A DNA stretch of 46,649 bases from Flavobacteriaceae bacterium (GCA_031276535.1 JAISMV010000054.1:1-46649); one strand, 5' to 3'. Positions 1 to 10,096 are shown, numbered from the stretch's first letter. Translations and numbers: made by a program. Notes: generated by a model from the letters alone, not told the origin.

Positions 1-14
1 AACAATACTTTTTG

Positions 15-115
15 GAAGACCAAGTCCTGCCTTTCAGGCAGTGCGGTACTTTCGTTATCTTCTCCCGCAAGTCGATGACTTGCGGTTATGAAGATCAAAT
101 CCTTTCAGGATTTTT
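15..115. repeat. Hairpin-rich extragenic repeat (window-edge truncated)
   Basis: CTGCC-tttca-GGCAG (27-41), CCGCAAGTC-gat-GACTTGCGG (65-85, extended by ATCTTC/GAAGAT) and AAATCC-tttca-GGATTT (97-113). Near-repeat GAAGACCAAGTCC (15-27) / GAAGATCAAATCC (90-102). Confidence 0.6.
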
Positions 116-392
116 GCTAGGTTATAAAAAAATTTCAAATATATAATCAATACGCCATCCATGAGCAAAAAAACCGGATTAAACTTATTTAAAATATTAA
201 TAATCAATATAATATATAAAAATTATTTATGACTCACAACTATTTTACAAGATATTATGTGTATTTCTCCCCATCTTATTTTTCTGAAAATATGATGCGT
301 TTGCCCTGATATAAGACTACGTTCTCGTGTACATTTTGGGATTATTTCGGATATTTGTACTTTTGTTTAAGAATCTTATTCCAACAACTGAA

Positions 393-2180
393 ATGCCATT
401 AGAACTTCAACTTAAAACCTTACCCAATAAGCCCGGAGTTTATCAGTTTTTTGACGAAAAGCAAAAAATCCTGTATGTAGGAAAAGCAAAAAACCTAAAA
501 AAAAGAGTTTCCTCCTATTTTGCAAAAGAACATTTCGGGAAAACAAAAGTTCTGGTTTCTAAAATAAAGAGTATAAAAACAACCATTGTCGACACGGAAT
601 ATGACGCCTTACTCTTAGAAAACAACCTTATTAAGGAATATCAACCCCGATATAATATCCGCCTTAAAGATGACAAAACCTATCCTTGGGTCTGCATCAA
701 AAAAGAGCCTTTCCCCAGAATTTTTCTGACCCGGAAACTCATTCATGACGGTTCCGAGTATTACGGTCCTTATGCCTCTGTTTTAATTGCCAGAACACTG
801 TTGGAACTTATAAAAAGCATATATCCGTTAAGAACCTGTAATCTGGATCTAAAAGAAGAAAAAATAGAAAATCATAAATTCACGGTTTGCTTAGAATATC
901 ACATCCATAACTGTTTAGCCCCATGCATAGGCTATCAGACATTGGACGACTATCAGGAAAGCATCCGGGAAATACGGGAAATAATAAAAGGGAACATTTC
1001 CGAACCGGTAAGTTCATTACGAAAAAAGATGTTGGATCATTCCGAAAAACTGGAATACGAAAAAGCACAATCCATTAAAGAAAAACTGGAATTACTGGAA
1101 AAATATCAGGTAAAATCAACCGTGATTTCTCCCTCTATCTCCAACGTAGATGTCTTTGGAATTACCTCGGACGAATCCGCCGCTTATGTGAATTATTTTA
1201 AAATAGTAAAAGGAAGGATCATCCGGTCTTACACAACGGAAATAAAAAAACAACTGGATGAATCCGAAGAAGAAATTCTGGAAAAGACCATAGTGGATAT
1301 ACGAGAAAAATTTAAATCCTTCTCAAAAGAAATCTATATACCTTTCCCGATTGATCTGGAAATTCCCGAAATAAAACTTTCCGTACCCAAGATAGGAGAT
1401 AAGAAAAAAATTCTGGATCTATCTGAAAGAAACGCGAAAGAGTACAGAATAGAAAAGCTGAAACAGGTAAAAATAACAGATCCCGAGAGGCATTCCAACC
1501 GAATTATGGCTGAAATGAAAAATTTACTCCACCTTCCGAAAGAACCCCGGCTGATAGAAGGTTTTGATAACTCCAATATTCAGGGAGCCCATCCCGTCTC
1601 GGCTTGTGTGGTTTTCAGAAACGGAAAGCCAAGTAAAAGCGAATACCGGATCTTCAACGTGAAAACCGTAGAAGGTCCCAACGATTTCGCTACCATGGAA
1701 GAAGTAGTATACCGCCGATACAGAAGACAACTGGAAGAAGGAAACGAACTGCCTCAGCTAATACTGATTGACGGAGGAAAAGGACAACTAAGTTCCGCTT
1801 ATAAATCGTTGGAATTATTAGGATTAGCAGGAAAAATCCCGATTATAGGCATAGCAAAACGACTCGAAGAACTCTATTTTCCCCACGATGCCGTTCCCTT
1901 ATATTTAGACAAAACCTCGGAAACCCTGAAAGTCCTTCAAAAAGTCCGTGACGAAGCCCACAGGTACGGCATTACCCGACATAGAAACAAAAGAAGCAAG
2001 CAAACATTTACTACAGAGCTGGACACTGTTCCCGGAATAGGAAAAAAAACCATTCAATTGTTACTGAGTCATTTCAAATCGGTTCGATTAATCAAACAAG
2101 CATCTCCGGAAGAAATAGAAAAACTGATAGGAAAAAAAAGAGCGGAGATTCTTCAGGAATATTTTAAAACACAAAAATAG
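393..2180 (+). CDS. uvrC: Excinuclease ABC subunit C (UvrC)
   Basis: GIY-YIG N-terminus (LPNKPGVYQFFDEKQKILYVGKAKNLKKRVSSYF), UvrC C-terminal region (IEGFDNSNIQGAHPVSACVVF, LILIDGGKGQLSSA) and a HhH end. The start was moved from ORF start 327 to the ATG at 393 (MPLELQLKTLPNKPGVYQFF). Confidence 0.97.
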   Translation: MPLELQLKTLPNKPGVYQFFDEKQKILYVGKAKNLKKRVSSYFAKEHFGKTKVLVSKIKSIKTTIVDTEYDALLLENNLIKEYQPRYNIRLKDDKTYPWVCIKKEPFPRIFLTRKLIHDGSEYYGPYASVLIARTLLELIKSIYPLRTCNLDLKEEKIENHKFTVCLEYHIHNCLAPCIGYQTLDDYQESIREIREIIKGNISEPVSSLRKKMLDHSEKLEYEKAQSIKEKLELLEKYQVKSTVISPSISNVDVFGITSDESAAYVNYFKIVKGRIIRSYTTEIKKQLDESEEEILEKTIVDIREKFKSFSKEIYIPFPIDLEIPEIKLSVPKIGDKKKILDLSERNAKEYRIEKLKQVKITDPERHSNRIMAEMKNLLHLPKEPRLIEGFDNSNIQGAHPVSACVVFRNGKPSKSEYRIFNVKTVEGPNDFATMEEVVYRRYRRQLEEGNELPQLILIDGGKGQLSSAYKSLELLGLAGKIPIIGIAKRLEELYFPHDAVPLYLDKTSETLKVLQKVRDEAHRYGITRHRNKRSKQTFTTELDTVPGIGKKTIQLLLSHFKSVRLIKQASPEEIEKLIGKKRAEILQEYFKTQK

Positions 2181-2277
2181 TGTCTCAATCCGTAAATCCT
2201 TTTTTTAACATAATTTAACCTGATACTATCCAAAGATAATGTTACTTTTGCGCATTACTTTTAAAATATTTCAAATT

Positions 2278-2985
2278 ATGAGAACAATCCCTTTTTCAAA
2301 AATATTCTGGTTTTTTACCTTTATGTTAGGTTTTCAATCTTGCGACACCAAAAGCTCTTCCGTTGCAACCGACACAAGATTAAATACGGTAAAACAGATC
2401 TTGACTTCCGGTACAGATCAGGGATTTTCCGTATTGGGAAATGTCGATTCCTTCCTGACCAATACCTTAATCGATGCCGTTATACCGGAGGAATTAAAAA
2501 AAATAAATACCCAACTGGAAAACCTGGGATTGGAAAGTCTGGTAGAAAAAGAAAAACAATATATCGGAAAAGCAGCGGCAGCTTCCGTAAATACAGTCAA
2601 ACCTATCATTACTTCTGCAATTCAGGAACTGACCCTTTCAGACGCGATCAGCATCTTGTCCGGAGGCAAAGGAGCAGCGACGCAATATTTAAAGAATAAA
2701 ACCAGAGACAAATTGATTGAGGCCATTCAGCCACAGGTTGAAACCCTGTTGAATTCCGGCGAGGTACTTCCATTAATAAACAAAGCAACCAAAGACAAGA
2801 CCATCCAAAGCGCCATCAACATAATTACAGGAAATAAAGAAACAACAAATATTGAGGCAGGCAGCTCCATTAGTAGATATGCCACAGAGCAAATTGTGGA
2901 TGGATTATTTGAAGTTACTAAAGATTATGAAGTTAACAATTTCGGCCTTACCGAATCCATATTAAAATCTACATTGAATAAATAA
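2278..2985 (+). CDS. DUF4197-like lipoprotein
   Basis: Signal peptide with lipobox-like GFQSC; body resembles DUF4197 (DAISILSGGKGAATQYLKNKT). A TACTTTTG -7 box at 2243-2250 lies downstream of the ORF start at 2239, so the ATG at 2278 is preferred. Confidence 0.75.
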   Translation: MRTIPFSKIFWFFTFMLGFQSCDTKSSSVATDTRLNTVKQILTSGTDQGFSVLGNVDSFLTNTLIDAVIPEELKKINTQLENLGLESLVEKEKQYIGKAAAASVNTVKPIITSAIQELTLSDAISILSGGKGAATQYLKNKTRDKLIEAIQPQVETLLNSGEVLPLINKATKDKTIQSAINIITGNKETTNIEAGSSISRYATEQIVDGLFEVTKDYEVNNFGLTESILKSTLNK

Positions 2986-3391
2986 CAATCCGAAATAAAA
3001 AAACCGAAAAAAGAGAAAGAATATTTGGTGCAAAAGGAGAAATTTCGTGTCTTTATAGTATAGGCTTTTCGGACACCGTCCGGCGGTGGTCTTTTCCCTA
3101 TTCCATATCCCTCATACTTCGGTGAGCCGTATCTGTCTGATATATAAAACCCGGCTTTCTTTCCAAAAACCACCTTTACTACGTTTGGATTAATCCCTCT
3201 CCGTTACTGTGGGCTTGCGTTTATCCCGAATTCAGAGCAGTTCCGCTTTGGGTTAATTTCCATCTCTTTATTTACGGACAAACAAACGGTAATAAGCGGT
3301 TTATTCGCTGGGATTCAGATTGAAAAAACAAAATTAGTATTGATTTTCCCAATAAATTCACTACATTTATAGAATATAAAATTCATAAACA

Positions 3392-4246
3392 ATGAAAGAG
3401 ATTGCAGATATTGCAAAAATTGAGGACAGAGAAGAACTTTTATCATTCTTGAAAAAAAATGAAAAAGAAAACCCCATGTACAGCAAGGTCCTCAGCAAAT
3501 ACAAATACCAGAAAGACCTGATTGAATTGCAGGGAGAGCTGGTGAACTTTCAGAAATGGGTGACCACTGAAAAGAAAAAAATTGCCATAATCTTTGAAGG
3601 AAGAGACGCCTCCGGAAAAGGAGGAACCATACGAAGATTTACGGAACATCTGAACCCTAGAGCCATGCGGGTGGTAGCCTTAAACAAACCCACGGAAGTT
3701 GAAAAGAACCAGTGGTATTTCAACCGGTACATCAAAGAACTGCCCAATGCCGGTGAAATAGTTTTTTTTGACAGAAGCTGGTATAACCGGGCTGTGGTGG
3801 AACCCGTAATGGGTTTCTGCACAGAAAAGCAATATAACGAATTTATGGTTCAGGTACCCGAATTCGAACATATGCTATACGAATCGGAAACACACATCAT
3901 CAAATTCTGGTTCTCGGTATCAAAGGAAGAACAGCAAAGACGGTTTGACAGCCGGCTTGGCAACCCCCTGAAAAAATGGAAATACAGCCCGGTGGATGAA
4001 AAAGGACAGGAACTTTGGGACAAATTCACCTATTATAAAGACCAGATGTTCACACGCACCCACAATTCCTTCAGCCCGTGGATTATCGTTAAGTCAAACG
4101 ATAAGAATTCCGCACGTCTGGAAAGCATACGGTATGTATTGTCTCAGTTCAATTATACCGGAAAGGAAGAAGCCAAGACCAATCTGTTGGTCGACCCCAA
4201 TGTTGTTCAGAGATATTTCAGATTAGTAAAACAAATAGATAAATAA
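3392..4246 (+). CDS. ppk2: Polyphosphate kinase 2 family protein (copy 1)
   Basis: PPK2 motifs: Walker A FEGRDASGKGG, FDRSWYNRAVVEPVMGFC, KFWFSVSKEEQQRRF, KKWKYSPVD. Confidence 0.93.
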   Translation: MKEIADIAKIEDREELLSFLKKNEKENPMYSKVLSKYKYQKDLIELQGELVNFQKWVTTEKKKIAIIFEGRDASGKGGTIRRFTEHLNPRAMRVVALNKPTEVEKNQWYFNRYIKELPNAGEIVFFDRSWYNRAVVEPVMGFCTEKQYNEFMVQVPEFEHMLYESETHIIKFWFSVSKEEQQRRFDSRLGNPLKKWKYSPVDEKGQELWDKFTYYKDQMFTRTHNSFSPWIIVKSNDKNSARLESIRYVLSQFNYTGKEEAKTNLLVDPNVVQRYFRLVKQIDK

Positions 4247-4265
4247 CCCTTTTAAACCGAAAAAA

Positions 4266-5072
4266 ATGGAACTTAATACCCAGGATATAGAATTATTATG
4301 CTCGAAAAAAGGTTTATTAGCCGTTTTAAACGAAGAAACCTCCAACATCCCCAAAACCTTGCGTTATCTTAAATACGAACGCAGACTGGGAAAGCTTCAG
4401 GAAGAACTCATAAAACTACAAAGCTGGATTGTCAAAAACAAAAAAAAGGTAGTTATAATCTTTGAAGGAAGAGACGCCGCAGGAAAAGGAGGCGCCATCC
4501 GCCGCATCGTACAATATATGAATCCCCGCGAGTACAGAGTCGTAGCACTTCCAAAGCCGGATGAAGTGGAAAAAGGACAATGGTACTTCCAACGATACAT
4601 AAATCAGCTGCCCCGTGCCGGAGAGATCGTATTTTTCGACAGAAGCTGGTATAACAGAGCCGTAGTGGAACCCGTAAACAAATTTTGTACACAAAAAGAA
4701 TATACACTCTTTATGGAACAGGTAAACGACATCGAGAAGATGTGGATAAAATCCGGGATCTACCTGATCAAATTCTACTTTTCCATCTCAAAAGAAGAAC
4801 AGGCAAAAAGATTTGAAGAAATAAAAATAAGCCCCATAAAAAAGTGGAAATACAGTCCCGTTGACCAAAAAGCACAGGAATTATGGGATGTCTATACGGA
4901 ATATAAAGATAACATGTTCACTAAAACCCATACCAAAATTTCCCCTTGGGTTGTGATCAATGCAAACCGAAAAACTCGTGCGAGAATAGAAGCTCTGGAA
5001 TACATTTTGAAAAAAATACCCTATAAGATAAAAGACGAGAAAGCGTTGGAACACGAAGAAATTGATGTATAA
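4266..5072 (+). CDS. ppk2: Polyphosphate kinase 2 family protein (copy 2)
   Basis: Same PPK2 motif set (FEGRDAAGKGG, FDRSWYNRAVVEPVNKFC, KKWKYSPVDQKAQELWD); starts 19 nt after copy 1. Confidence 0.93.
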   Translation: MELNTQDIELLCSKKGLLAVLNEETSNIPKTLRYLKYERRLGKLQEELIKLQSWIVKNKKKVVIIFEGRDAAGKGGAIRRIVQYMNPREYRVVALPKPDEVEKGQWYFQRYINQLPRAGEIVFFDRSWYNRAVVEPVNKFCTQKEYTLFMEQVNDIEKMWIKSGIYLIKFYFSISKEEQAKRFEEIKISPIKKWKYSPVDQKAQELWDVYTEYKDNMFTKTHTKISPWVVINANRKTRARIEALEYILKKIPYKIKDEKALEHEEIDV

Positions 5073-5219
5073 AAGAGATAAATATTGATTTATTAACCTA
5101 TTTGAGTTGTGTTATGTGAAATTTATCATAGGTTTTTATGTAAATTTTGTTTTTCCGTTTATAACATAAAAGACGTAATTACATAAAAAATTCGTACCTT
5201 TGCACCATTAAATTTTAGT

Positions 5220-6203
5220 ATGATGAAGGAAGTTCAGTTTAGACAGGCAATTTGTGAAGCCATGAGCGAAGAAATGAGAAGAGACCCTTCCGTTTTCCTG
5301 ATCGGAGAAGAGGTAGCTGATTATAATGGAGCATATAAAGCATCCAAAGGAATGTTAGATGAATTCGGAGCTAAGAGAGTTATTGACGCTCCCATTTCTG
5401 AAAGCGGATTTACCGGAATTTGTGTAGGAGCTGCAATGAACGGATGCCGCCCTATCGTGGAATTTATGACATTTAATTTCTCTCTGGTTGCCATTGACCA
5501 AATCATAAATAATGCCGCCAAAATATATCAAATGACCGGAGGACAGTGGAATGTTCCCATTGTGTTTCGCGGACCTACAGCTTCGGCGGGACAATTGGGC
5601 GCAACGCACTCTCAGGCTTTTGAAAGCTGGTTTGCTAACTGTCCGGGATTAAAAGTCGTGGTTCCTTCCAACCCCTACGATGCCAAAGGATTACTAAAAT
5701 CTGCCATCAGAGATAACGACCCGGTTATTTTCATGGAATCCGAACAAATGTATGGCGATAAAATGGAAATTTCAGAAGGCGAATATCTGATCCCCATAGG
5801 AGTTGCCGACATCAAAAAAGAAGGTTCCGATGTTACCCTCGTTTCTTTCGGAAAAATAATCAAAACAGCTCTACAGGCTGCCGCAGAATTGGAAAAAGAA
5901 GGAATACATGCAGAAGTAATAGACCTGAGGACCGTCCGACCGCTGGATTATACCACGGTTATCAATTCCGTGAAGAAAACCAACCGATTGGTTTTACTCA
6001 TAGAAGAATGGCCTTTTGCTTCTGTAGCAAGTGAAATTGCTTACATGGTACAACAAAAAGCCTTCGATTATCTGGACGCACCCATTAAAAGAATAACAAC
6101 GGCAGACACCTCTGCGCCGTATTCCGCCGCTTTGTTCTCCAAATGGTACCCTGACGTGAAACAGGTGGTTGCCGCTGTAAAAAACACTCTGTATAGAAAA
6201 TAG
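5220..6203 (+). CDS. pdhB: Pyruvate dehydrogenase E1 component, beta subunit
   Basis: Transketolase-type E1-beta signatures (EEVADYNGAYKASKGMLDEFGAKRVIDAPISESGFTGICVGAAMNG, RGPTASAGQLGATHSQ, VIDLRTVRPLD). Confidence 0.92.
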   Translation: MMKEVQFRQAICEAMSEEMRRDPSVFLIGEEVADYNGAYKASKGMLDEFGAKRVIDAPISESGFTGICVGAAMNGCRPIVEFMTFNFSLVAIDQIINNAAKIYQMTGGQWNVPIVFRGPTASAGQLGATHSQAFESWFANCPGLKVVVPSNPYDAKGLLKSAIRDNDPVIFMESEQMYGDKMEISEGEYLIPIGVADIKKEGSDVTLVSFGKIIKTALQAAAELEKEGIHAEVIDLRTVRPLDYTTVINSVKKTNRLVLLIEEWPFASVASEIAYMVQQKAFDYLDAPIKRITTADTSAPYSAALFSKWYPDVKQVVAAVKNTLYRK

Positions 6204-6395
6204 CTATAACGACATTAAAAAAACCTATCGGAAAAATAACGGACTAAGACCATAGTGTGATTACCTTTGCATGGAAAATTTTTTATACTTCGAATTAATT
6301 TTTTATTTTAGCAGGGTGAAAAACCCTAAATCTTACTAAAATACCAACTTTATTTACTGAACAACAACAGCTTATCAAAGCTTATAGCTATATTT

Positions 6396-7592
6396 ATGGA
6401 GGAAAAATGTACTTTTTGCGGAAGAAAAAAATCGGAAGTTCAATTGTTAATTGCAGGTCTTAACGGACATATTTGTATAGATTGTATTGAACAGGCACAC
6501 AACATTGTAGTGCAGGAAAGAAATCATCAAAAGAACGGAAAGTTCGAGCTTGAAATAGTTCCCCCAAAAAAAATAAAGGAATTTCTGGATCAATACATAA
6601 TAGGTCAGGAAAACGCGAAAAAGGCTATATCCGTAGCTGTCTACAATCATTATAAAAGACTTTCTCATGCCTTTGAACTGAATAAAGAAGTTGAGATCGA
6701 AAAATCCAATATTCTGATGGTGGGAGAAACCGGTACGGGAAAAACACTCATTGCAAAATCCATAGCGAAGCTTCTGGATGTTCCCTTCACCATCGTTGAC
6801 GCCACGGTACTAACCGAAGCCGGTTATGTGGGAGAAGACGTTGAAAGCATCCTGACCCGGCTTCTTCAGGCTGCCGACTACGACGTGGAACGAGCGGAAC
6901 AGGGAATTGTCTTCATTGATGAAATTGACAAGATCAGCAGAAAAAGCGATAACCCCAGCATCACGCGGGATGTTTCGGGAGAAGGAGTGCAGCAGGCATT
7001 GCTAAAGCTTTTGGAAGGCAGCATTATAAATGTTCCCCCGCAGGGAGGAAGAAAACACCCCGATCAAAAATATATTCAGGTGAATACCCAGAATATTCTG
7101 TTTATCGCGGGAGGCGCTTTTTCAGGAATTGATAAGATCATTTCCAACCGGTTAAACAAAAATGTGATCGGTTTTGTTAAAGAAACCGAAGAACAATTGG
7201 AAAAAGAACACATCCTGTCCCGGGTTAACGCCCTCGATTTGAAAGCGTACGGACTTATTCCGGAACTTCTGGGAAGGTTTCCCGTTGTTACCAATCTGGA
7301 ACCCTTGGATGATGAAGCTTTGCTGCAAATATTAATTCAACCTAAAAACGCCATTATAAAACAATATCAGGCGCTTTTTGCTCTGGATGGAATCAAATTA
7401 TCCATAACAAATGACGTCCTGAAAGAAATAGTAAACCAAACAAGAGGTTTGGGTTTAGGAGCCAGAGGATTACGAAGTATTTCCGAAAATCTGTTCTCTC
7501 AGATAAGCTACAACATTGATGAATACAAGGGAGAGCTAAATATCGACAAGAAAAAATATGCTACTCTCATGAAGCACAAAAAAATAAACTAA
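6396..7592 (+). CDS. clpX: ATP-dependent Clp protease ATP-binding subunit ClpX
   Basis: N-terminal zinc finger ([11 protein letters not shown]...CIDCIEQ), Walker [37 protein letters not shown]. Confidence 0.97.
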   Translation: MEEKCTFCGRKKSEVQLLIAGLNGHICIDCIEQAHNIVVQERNHQKNGKFELEIVPPKKIKEFLDQYIIGQENAKKAISVAVYNHYKRLSHAFELNKEVEIEKSNILMVGETGTGKTLIAKSIAKLLDVPFTIVDATVLTEAGYVGEDVESILTRLLQAADYDVERAEQGIVFIDEIDKISRKSDNPSITRDVSGEGVQQALLKLLEGSIINVPPQGGRKHPDQKYIQVNTQNILFIAGGAFSGIDKIISNRLNKNVIGFVKETEEQLEKEHILSRVNALDLKAYGLIPELLGRFPVVTNLEPLDDEALLQILIQPKNAIIKQYQALFALDGIKLSITNDVLKEIVNQTRGLGLGARGLRSISENLFSQISYNIDEYKGELNIDKKKYATLMKHKKIN

Positions 7593-7704
7593 AAAAAATT
7601 TGGTTAAAATTAATATATTCCGTACATTTGCAGAACGATGTATTGTATACTTTATTAATTAGCCATTATCATTAATAACTATTAACTAATTAAAAACTCA
7701 ATCA

Positions 7705-9750
7705 ATGAAAATGAAATTTATATCCTTGTTTTTTGTAGTAGGCTTGTTTTCAGCCTATTCGCAAATAACTGTAACAGGCGGAGCTAAGGTGTTCATAGGG
7801 AAAGAAACTCTCGTGTATAGTTCCAACGATGTAACCGTGACAAACCATGCAGATAATAAGGTTACTAACAGAGGAAACATAAGAATAGCCAGCGGAACAT
7901 TAAAACTGGATGATAAGAATAAACCGGAAAAATTTATACTGGACTACACGGAAACACCGGTTACTGGCCAAAATCCTATTATTGACTATGGTCAGTTGAT
8001 TATCAATGAAAGCAAGGCAGTAGACGGTAAGATAACTGTTAGAAAAAAATTACGCAGTGCCAATGACGACTATGCTTATTTTGGGACTCCTTTTAATGGG
8101 TTCACGCATACGGATTTTGAAGATGCCGTTGGGGCAAAAGAACTTGAGTTTGTATGTGGTTTATTTGCCGTAAATAATAACTGTAAAGGTTCCGCCAAGT
8201 GGAATCTGCATCCTATCTTCGTATGGAACAATGACCGGTTCAGATCTGATCCTTTTCAGGAGAATAGTGTTTTTATTCCCGGTAAATACCATGTTATTAG
8301 AAAAAATCAAGTTAAGGATAAGACTGACAATACTAAAGCTGTTGATTTTACAAGAATATTTTCTTTTACGGGAACTCCTTACGTTGCCGGAATTCCTCCT
8401 ATAGGAACTTCTATAAATGCCATTACTTTTCCTAAACGTGTAAAGGATGGGTATGAGATAGGTATAAACCATCCGAAAAAAGGGAAAAATGAGTATGGTA
8501 TTTATTATTATACCTACCTGAATGATCCTTTCGCCTCAGCACTTCAAACAACATATGATCAAAATACTGATAATGAAACCTTAAACACGGCTCGTTTTGC
8601 CGATGGGTTGTTATACTTAACTAATCCGTATACTTCAAATATAGATATAAGCAAATTAGTTGATTACGATAAGGTTATAGGTGTAGGCAGTGAGGGAAGA
8701 ATTTCTCAGAAAGCTACAGCAAAATCAAGGACTGTTCAGCTCTTCTTCGCTACTACTAGTCCCGGCTCAGGAGCAATAGGAGATATTGTAAAGTATATTC
8801 CCCCAATGACCAATTTCTTTATTAAAGTAAAGGGCACCTATGATAATTTTGAGGTTGCTAATCTTGATTTATTTGGAAGCAGTAATATTCAGACTTTTAC
8901 CCGATCATCACTGATAGATGAATTTGGGAGTGGAGGGTCTACTGTAGCTCAAAAGCCTGCAGGGGCAAAAGCAGCCAAATCGGTTAACACCGAACCGGAC
9001 AGATATCAGGTAAATTTGAAATTAAATTCCGGTGATGTCCTATATGGAAATACCTATGTGGCTGCCGGCCCGGATTTACCTACAGGTACTGCCAATGAAG
9101 CGGAAGCCAGAAATAATGATAATATAATAGAAGCTACAAGCATATACACCATACACGAAGCACAAACGGGAGGTATTGCTCCGGGCTACGAAGATTCAAA
9201 GCTGTATATTAATGTGATCAATACAGACGCGGCTAAAGTGGCTGTACCGGTAGGAGTAAATGTTATAGAGGAAGATAAAGGAAAAGAATTTGTTTTCACC
9301 TCTGATCTGAGATTTAATCAGGTTCCTCTGTCTGAGTCTAACTTTGATAATCCTAACGCGAAATTCTACTTCCACGATAAAAAAGCAAATAAAGTAAAAG
9401 AAATAGATACCGATTTTTCTTATGCAGTTACCTTAAACGAATCAACAAATGACCGGTTCGAAATTTTCTGGAGTGAAAGCACTATGGGAAATGAGGAGGA
9501 TATTCAGGCGTTGAAAGGGTTGACAACAATATATAAAAGCGGAAATGAATATAAGGTACGGTTTGATAAAAGCTGGAAAAAAGCGGAAGTTACCGTATTT
9601 AGCATATTGGGACAATTGATCTCCTCACAGAAATCTATTGATGCTCAACAAGACTATTTACTACCGGTTCATAATTCTTCTTCATTGTATGTTGTCGTGA
9701 TTGTCAATGAATTAACAGGAGAGAAAATAACTAAAAAAATAGTTAAATAA
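7705..9750 (+). CDS. Putative secreted protein with T9SS type A-like C-terminal sorting domain
   Basis: N-terminal signal peptide (MKMKFISLFFVVGLFSAYSQ). Last ~80 aa resemble a T9SS CTD (YKVRFDKSWKKAEVTVFSILGQLISSQKS...LYVVVIVNELTGEKITKKIVK). Promoter TTG(7600)-N20-TACATTTG(7623-7630) upstream. Confidence 0.75.
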   Translation: MKMKFISLFFVVGLFSAYSQITVTGGAKVFIGKETLVYSSNDVTVTNHADNKVTNRGNIRIASGTLKLDDKNKPEKFILDYTETPVTGQNPIIDYGQLIINESKAVDGKITVRKKLRSANDDYAYFGTPFNGFTHTDFEDAVGAKELEFVCGLFAVNNNCKGSAKWNLHPIFVWNNDRFRSDPFQENSVFIPGKYHVIRKNQVKDKTDNTKAVDFTRIFSFTGTPYVAGIPPIGTSINAITFPKRVKDGYEIGINHPKKGKNEYGIYYYTYLNDPFASALQTTYDQNTDNETLNTARFADGLLYLTNPYTSNIDISKLVDYDKVIGVGSEGRISQKATAKSRTVQLFFATTSPGSGAIGDIVKYIPPMTNFFIKVKGTYDNFEVANLDLFGSSNIQTFTRSSLIDEFGSGGSTVAQKPAGAKAAKSVNTEPDRYQVNLKLNSGDVLYGNTYVAAGPDLPTGTANEAEARNNDNIIEATSIYTIHEAQTGGIAPGYEDSKLYINVINTDAAKVAVPVGVNVIEEDKGKEFVFTSDLRFNQVPLSESNFDNPNAKFYFHDKKANKVKEIDTDFSYAVTLNESTNDRFEIFWSESTMGNEEDIQALKGLTTIYKSGNEYKVRFDKSWKKAEVTVFSILGQLISSQKSIDAQQDYLLPVHNSSSLYVVVIVNELTGEKITKKIVK

Positions 9751-9766
9751 TTAAAATTAAGTAAAA

Positions 9767-10033
9767 ATGAGAAAAATATTAGTTATAGCATTTACGGTTC
9801 TATTCTACATACAATCATTCGCCTATACGACATTACAGGTAATAGTGGAAGAAAATTCAACTTTCCTTCCTCCGCCGCCGCCTGAAGAAGGAGCAGGATT
9901 CACCCCTTTCATAGATCCGGGAGAGTCTTATTACACAAGGGTTCCTATTGACTTTATAACACCTTTTTTATTGATAAGCGCTATGTTTTTAGCCTTTTAC
10001 ATTGTCAAAAAGAATAAAGTGAAAACTATATAA
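9767..10033 (+). CDS. Small secreted/membrane protein with Pro-rich segment and PID + TM + basic tail (PID-CTERM-like)
   Basis: Signal peptide (MRKILVIAFTVLFYIQSFAY), PPPPPEEG linker, then VPIDFITPFLLISAMFLAFYIVKKNKVK. Starts 16 nt after the T9SS-type gene. Confidence 0.65.
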   Translation: MRKILVIAFTVLFYIQSFAYTTLQVIVEENSTFLPPPPPEEGAGFTPFIDPGESYYTRVPIDFITPFLLISAMFLAFYIVKKNKVKTI

Positions 10034-10056
10034 AAAGAATAAAAATTTATAAATTA

Positions 10057-10084
10057 GCCTTGTTAAATTAACAAGGCTTTTTTT
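10057..10084 (+). terminator. Rho-independent terminator
   Basis: GCCTTGTTAAATTAACAAGGC (perfect inverted repeat) followed by TTTTTTT. Confidence 0.85.
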
Positions 10085-10096
10085 ATGAGAAATTTT

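Noticed and set aside
1-120. CRISPR array at the left edge
   Set aside because: The repeated blocks are imperfect hairpins with about 75-bp spacing and no uniform direct repeats or spacers; no cas genes present.
2925-3173. 82-aa minus-strand ORF over the 3000-3340 island
   Set aside because: Overlaps the DUF4197 3' end and half of it is low-complexity Phe-rich; treated as part of the island finding, not as a CDS.
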